A model generated the notes under the pieces. That model was not told the DNA's origin and did no database searches. It saw only the letters and a list, made by a program, of their open reading frames with translations. A stretch of 64,000 nt of DNA, from contig CAIOFF010000020.1 in assembly GCA_903857495.1 (NCBI GenBank), positions 62,001-126,000 on the forward strand. The letters run 5' to 3'. This DNA comes from an uncultured Holophagaceae bacterium (GTDB taxonomy: Bacteria; Acidobacteriota; Holophagae; Holophagales; Holophagaceae). Shown here piece after piece: positions 52,675-64,000 of this stretch. The first letter of the stretch is position 1. Each line of letters begins with the position of its first letter. The position numbers and the translations under genes are program-made.

Positions 52675-53319
52675 GTGACCGATCTCGTGAGCACCCCCCA
52701 AGACACCCCTCAGGACACCACCCCGCAGCCCCAGGGCCGCGAGCTGAAGTGGTTCATCATCCACACCTACTCAGGCTATGAAGCCAAGGTGATGGAGCAT
52801 CTCCGGCAGCGCATCAAGATGGAAGAGCGCTCGGAGAGCTTCGGGGACATCCAGATCCCGGAGGAGACCTACGAGGAGATGAAGGTCGACGCGAAGTCCG
52901 GCAAGAAGGAGCGCGTCGTCAAGAAGCGCAAGTCCTTCCCCGGCTACCTGCTGGTCCAGATCCAGGTCGAGCACAAGCCCGATGGCTCCGTGGAGATGGC
53001 CGACGCCGACTGGCACCTGGTGCGCAACACCCCGAAGGTCACCAGCTTCGTGGGGGCCAACAAGAAGCGGCCCACGCCCCTGACGGACGAGGAAGTCCGC
53101 CAGATCATGCACCACACCGAAGAGACCCAGGAGAAGCCCAAGCCTAAATACCACTTTGAGAAGGGCGAAAAGGTCCGTATCATAGACGGCCCCTTCGCCA
53201 ATTTCGAAGGGGATGTGGACGAGATCCACGAAGAGCGCTCCACCATCAAGGTGATGGTGACGGTGTTCGGTCGCAGCACCCCCGTGGAGCTCGACTTCAT
53301 CCAGGTCGAAAAGCGCTGA
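52675..53319 (+). CDS. nusG: Transcription termination/antitermination factor NusG
   Basis: A 214-aa protein. NGN domain from KWFIIHTYSGYEAKVMEHL, ending near PGYLLVQIQVE. KOW domain at the end (FEKGEKVRIIDGPFANFEG). Contacts RNA polymerase and links it to Rho or ribosomes. GTG at 52675 with gtggagg six bases upstream is preferred over GTG 52663, which lies inside that site. A Pro/Gln-rich 25-residue extension precedes the NGN core. Confidence 0.95.
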   Translation: MTDLVSTPQDTPQDTTPQPQGRELKWFIIHTYSGYEAKVMEHLRQRIKMEERSESFGDIQIPEETYEEMKVDAKSGKKERVVKKRKSFPGYLLVQIQVEHKPDGSVEMADADWHLVRNTPKVTSFVGANKKRPTPLTDEEVRQIMHHTEETQEKPKPKYHFEKGEKVRIIDGPFANFEGDVDEIHEERSTIKVMVTVFGRSTPVELDFIQVEKR

Positions 53320-53388
53320 CGCCCTTTTCGCACCCTTTAAGGCGGCCGTCGCCGGCATTCGCCGGAATCAGTCGCGGGAGAACAAGAC

Positions 53389-53820
53389 ATGGCTAAGAAG
53401 ATCACTGGATACATCAAGCTGCAGCTGCCCGCAGGCGAGGCCACCCCGGCCCCTCCCGTCGGTCCTGCGCTCGGCCAGCACGGCGTCAACATCATGGAGT
53501 TCGTGAAGCAGTTCAACGCGAAGTCCGTCAGCGCCGTCGAGAAGGGCACCACCCTGCCCGTCGTCATCACCGTCTTCGCCGATCGCAGCTTCAGCTTCAT
53601 CCTGAAGACCCCGCCCGCCGCCGTGCTGATCAAGAAGAAGCTTGGCCTGGCCAAGGGCAGCGCCACCCCCAACAAGGAGAAGGTCGGCAAGATCACCATG
53701 GCTGAGCTCGCCGAGATCGCCAAGGTGAAGATGCCCGACCTCACCGCCGGCAGCCTCGAGGCCGCCGTCCGCTCCATCGCCGGCTCCGCCCGCTCCATGG
53801 GCGTCGACGTCATCGACTAG
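53389..53820 (+). CDS. rplK: 50S ribosomal protein uL11
   Basis: A 143-aa protein of the GTPase-associated centre. [20 protein letters not shown] and [16 protein letters not shown] form the N-terminal domain, and [13 protein letters not shown] ends the rRNA-binding C-terminal part. Binds 23S rRNA beside L10-L7/L12. Preceded by a 69-base leader, followed by a hairpin before rplA. Confidence 0.97.
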   Translation: MAKKITGYIKLQLPAGEATPAPPVGPALGQHGVNIMEFVKQFNAKSVSAVEKGTTLPVVITVFADRSFSFILKTPPAAVLIKKKLGLAKGSATPNKEKVGKITMAELAEIAKVKMPDLTAGSLEAAVRSIAGSARSMGVDVID

Positions 53821-53830
53821 ACTACCCTTT

Positions 53831-53857
53831 CCCGCCCGGGCCTCGCGCCCGGGCGGG
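53831..53857 (+). terminator. GC-rich hairpin between rplK and rplA
   Basis: An 11-bp perfect stem (arm CCCGCCCGGGC, loop ctcgc), ten bases after the rplK stop. No T tract follows. Probably an attenuator or processing site inside the operon rather than a full terminator. Confidence 0.6.
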
Positions 53858-53941
53858 CTGCACTTCATTGGAAAGCCGCGACGTGCGGCGATCCCGGCCA
53901 CCGCGACCGTCATCGCGGGAGATCGTTCGAATGGAGCCAAT

Positions 53942-54634
53942 ATGGCCAAACCTGGAAAGAAGTACCGGGCTGCCGCGGCCAAGATCGAAGATCGCCTCTA
54001 CGAGCTGCGGGACGCGCTCACCGTCGTGAAGGACATGGCTTTTGCCAAGTTCGACGAGACGGTGGAAGTCCACATGCGACTCGGAGTGGATCCCCGGCAT
54101 GCGGACCAGATGGTCCGTGGCACCATCGTCCTGCCCCACGGAACGGGCAAGACCATGCGTGTGGCGGTGATCGCGGGCGGCGAGAAGATCAAGGAAGCGG
54201 AAGCTGCGGGCGCCGAGATCGTGGGCGGGGATGAGCTGGTCGAGAAGATCGCCGGCGGATTCCTCGACTTCGATGCCCTCGTCGCGACCCCCGACATGAT
54301 GAAGGGCGTCGGTCGACTGGGCAAAGTGCTCGGACCCCGAGGCCTCATGCCCAACCCCAAGACCGGCACCGTGACCTTCGATGTGACGAAGGCCATCAAG
54401 GAGATCAAGGCTGGCAAGGTGGAATACCGCGTCGACAAGACCGGCATCATCCACGCGCCCGTCGGCAAGCTCTCCTTTGGCGTGCAGAAGCTCGAAGAGA
54501 ACGCCAAGGCGCTCATCGATGCCGTGCACAAGGCCAAGCCGCCTGCGGCGAAGGGCAAGTATGTGAAGACGATGTATATCGCCTCCACGATGGGCCCCTC
54601 CGTCACCCTCAACACCACAGTCGTTGAGAAGTAG
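53942..54634 (+). CDS. rplA: 50S ribosomal protein uL1
   Basis: A 230-aa protein. Conserved [39 protein letters not shown] and [11 protein letters not shown] are the uL1 signatures. It forms the L1 stalk and in many bacteria represses its own operon by binding the mRNA leader. ATG at 53942, 121 bases after rplK and only 10 bases before rplJ. Confidence 0.97.
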   Translation: MAKPGKKYRAAAAKIEDRLYELRDALTVVKDMAFAKFDETVEVHMRLGVDPRHADQMVRGTIVLPHGTGKTMRVAVIAGGEKIKEAEAAGAEIVGGDELVEKIAGGFLDFDALVATPDMMKGVGRLGKVLGPRGLMPNPKTGTVTFDVTKAIKEIKAGKVEYRVDKTGIIHAPVGKLSFGVQKLEENAKALIDAVHKAKPPAAKGKYVKTMYIASTMGPSVTLNTTVVEK

Positions 54635-54644
54635 GAGGCTGACC

Positions 54645-55133
54645 ATGGAAAAGACCAAGAAATACGCCGAAGTCGCCGTGCTCAAGGAGACCTTCGCGTC
54701 CGCCACCTCGGCGGTCGTGATCGAATTCAAGGGGCTCGTGGTCGGGAAGGACACCGCCTTCCGCAAGAGCGTCCGCGAGAGCAAGGCCCAGTACCGTGTC
54801 AGCAAGAACACCCTGCTCCGCCTGGCCGTGAAGGACACCTCCTTCGAAGCCCTGGGCGGCTCCTTCAAGGGCGCCAGCGCCATCGCCACCACCAGCGCTG
54901 ACGTCATTGCCCTGGCGAAGGCTGTCAACGGCTTCCTGAAGGACAATCCCGCCGCGACCTTCAAGGCCGGCATCATGGACGGCAAGTCCATCGACGCGAA
55001 GCAGCTGCAGGCCCTGGCCGAGCTCCCGAGCCGCGATGTCCTGCTGAGCAAGCTGCTCTACCTCATGAAGTACCCCATCTCCGGTCTGGCGGTCGTCCTC
55101 GAGGGCATCCGCAAGCAGAAGGCCGGCGAGTAG
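54645..55133 (+). CDS. rplJ: 50S ribosomal protein uL10
   Basis: A 162-aa protein that holds the L7/L12 dimers. [36 protein letters not shown] and the C-terminal helix region ([20 protein letters not shown]) fit. ATG at 54645 after taggagg. The gap to rplA is 10 bases, so the long L10-binding leader seen in E. coli is absent here. Confidence 0.95.
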   Translation: MEKTKKYAEVAVLKETFASATSAVVIEFKGLVVGKDTAFRKSVRESKAQYRVSKNTLLRLAVKDTSFEALGGSFKGASAIATTSADVIALAKAVNGFLKDNPAATFKAGIMDGKSIDAKQLQALAELPSRDVLLSKLLYLMKYPISGLAVVLEGIRKQKAGE

Positions 55134-55182
55134 TACCCAACCCCGAATCCTTAACCCAATTTTCGAATTTTAGGAGACCATC

Positions 55183-55560
55183 ATGGCTCTCACTGCCGAT
55201 CAGCTCATCGCTGAAATCGAAACCATGACCGTCCTCGACCTGGCCAACCTGGTCAAGGCCCTTGAGGATCGCTTCGGCGTTTCCGCCGCCGCCATGGCCG
55301 CCCCCGCCGCTGGCGCTGGCGCCCCTGCCGCCGCTGTCGAGGAACAGACCGAGTTCAACGTCATCCTCCTCGAGGCTGGCGCCAACAAGCTGAACGTCAT
55401 CAAGGCGGTCCGCGAGATCGTTGCGGGCCTCGGCTTGAAGGAAGCCAAGGACCTCGTTGACGGCGCTCCCAAGGCCGTCAAGGAAGGCATCGCGAAGGAC
55501 GAGGCTGCCAAGATCAAGGAAAAGCTCGAAGCGGCCGGCGCCAAGGTCGAAGTCAAGTAG
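55183..55560 (+). CDS. rplL: 50S ribosomal protein bL12 (L7/L12)
   Basis: A 125-aa acidic stalk protein. The N-terminal dimerisation part is [20 protein letters not shown]. The hinge is Ala/Pro rich ([15 protein letters not shown]). The C-terminal domain has [20 protein letters not shown] and [12 protein letters not shown], the factor-binding helices. Strong aggagac site. Followed by a large hairpin and a 367-base spacer before rpoB. Confidence 0.97.
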   Translation: MALTADQLIAEIETMTVLDLANLVKALEDRFGVSAAAMAAPAAGAGAPAAAVEEQTEFNVILLEAGANKLNVIKAVREIVAGLGLKEAKDLVDGAPKAVKEGIAKDEAAKIKEKLEAAGAKVEVK

Positions 55561-55578
55561 CTTTTTCTTCAGCAATAA

Positions 55579-55617
55579 CGCAAAGCGTAGGGTGTGTCCC
55601 ACACCTTACGCTTTGCG
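55579..55617 (+). terminator. 18-bp hairpin after rplL, attenuator or processing site
   Basis: The arms (CGCAAAGCGTAGGGTGTG with its complement, one G-T pair, loop tcc) form a very long stem 18 bases after the rplL stop. Position matches the E. coli rplL-rpoB attenuator and RNase III site. The T run after it is weak. Confidence 0.75.
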
Positions 55618-55927
55618 ACTTTGTCTGGATATGGTACGATTATTCCTTCCGCCCGGATTCCCGGGTGGACCTCGACCCTTCAAAGGCCCCTGGTTGCCAA
55701 ACGCCCGCCGTCGTAGCGCACTCCTCGTTTCTGGGCCAGTCCTTCCACCTTCCGGTGGCGGGGTGGCCATCGGTGCGTACCTGCGCGTCTCGCGTATCAG
55801 CATTTGAAATCCCGACCCGGGGCCACGGCCCTGGGACAAAGCCGTCTTTGCCCAAGGCCCGCAGCTCTGCAATACCCCGCCGCGTGCCGTCCATAGAAGG
55901 TTCCGCCAACTTCATCTGGAGCGAACC
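55618..55927 (+). promoter_or_regulatory. Non-coding spacer before rpoB with possible extended -10 promoter
   Basis: No gene. TGG-TACGAT at 55632-55640 is an extended -10-like element with a poor -35 (TTTGCG, in the hairpin right arm) 17 bases upstream. The rest of the 310-base segment is GC-rich, with a dyad near 55815-55840, and could be an rpoB leader. No ribosome-independent ORF here looks real. Confidence 0.35.
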
Positions 55928-60319
<4,392 letters not shown>

Positions 60320-60361
60320 TCTCCTTCCGCATCCGTTTCCGACGAATCCCGAGAGGTCTCT

Positions 60362-64000
<3,639 letters not shown>

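Overview
This is a 64 kb stretch of GC-rich bacterial chromosome, densely coded on both strands, with no insertion sequence, integrase, phage gene or CRISPR array that I could see. The genes point to a Gram-negative, flagellated bacterium: FlgA makes the P-ring chaperone, there is a beta-barrel outer-membrane protein, and there are several lipoproteins and exported proteins. The overall style (GC-rich, GTG starts, several ArsR operons, dockerin-bearing secreted protease, isocitrate lyase, LeuD-LeuC fusion) reminds me of the Holophaga/Geothrix branch of Acidobacteriota. That placement is an inference from memory; no search was run.

Layout. 1-10.8 kb: partial alpha/beta hydrolase, secreted papain-type protease with Ig-like, jelly-roll and dockerin parts, an AT-rich spacer, pth and rplY (with hairpins between them), ppk1, then a minus-strand group of two exported proteins of unknown function, a cobalamin-type radical SAM enzyme and a PhyH-type dioxygenase. 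10.9-15 kb: Mrp/ApbC ATPase, PaaI-type thioesterase, a K+ channel with RCK domains, and an M28 peptidase. 15.0-22.5 kb: an arsenic island of two convergent operons. The plus-strand operon is arsR, a Cys-rich AhpD-like protein, a second arsR, arsM, acr3 and a rhodanese-ArsC fusion. The minus-strand operon is a third arsR, an ArsP-type permease, two thioredoxin-like proteins, a CcdA-like membrane protein and an exported rhodanese. Together they cover arsenate reduction, arsenite export, arsenite methylation, probable organoarsenical export and a periplasmic redox relay.

22.6-32.3 kb: a prephenate dehydrogenase-chorismate mutase fusion, superoxide dismutase with a duplicated 3' end and repeats, rubrerythrin plus a probable DUF3501 protein behind a palindromic operator, folE and small conserved genes, then two coupled fusion genes (LeuD-LeuC type hydro-lyase and L,D-transpeptidase-Mur ligase). 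32.4-36.7 kb: flgF-flgG-flgA, cspA, and an SPOR-NlpC/P60 lipoprotein. 36.8-50.3 kb: purM, malic enzyme, an acyltransferase, an XRE/ScfR-type regulator divergent from isocitrate lyase, a lipoprotein, a hydrolase, frr, a TSUP permease, a Cys-rich PAS histidine kinase, an outer-membrane barrel protein and an rRNA methyltransferase. 50.5-64 kb: the conserved translation/transcription block tRNA-Tyr, -Gly, -Thr, tuf, rpmG, tRNA-Trp, secE, nusG, rplK, rplA, rplJ, rplL, rpoB, rpoC (rpoC runs off the end).

The observations I rate highest are an eight-cysteine insert in the N-terminal part of RpoB, a single polypeptide joining an L,D-transpeptidase to a Mur ligase, a cysteine-repeat protein in the arsenic operon with di-cysteine tails on its neighbours, and the duplicated end of the superoxide dismutase gene with a 103-bp hairpin-rich insert.
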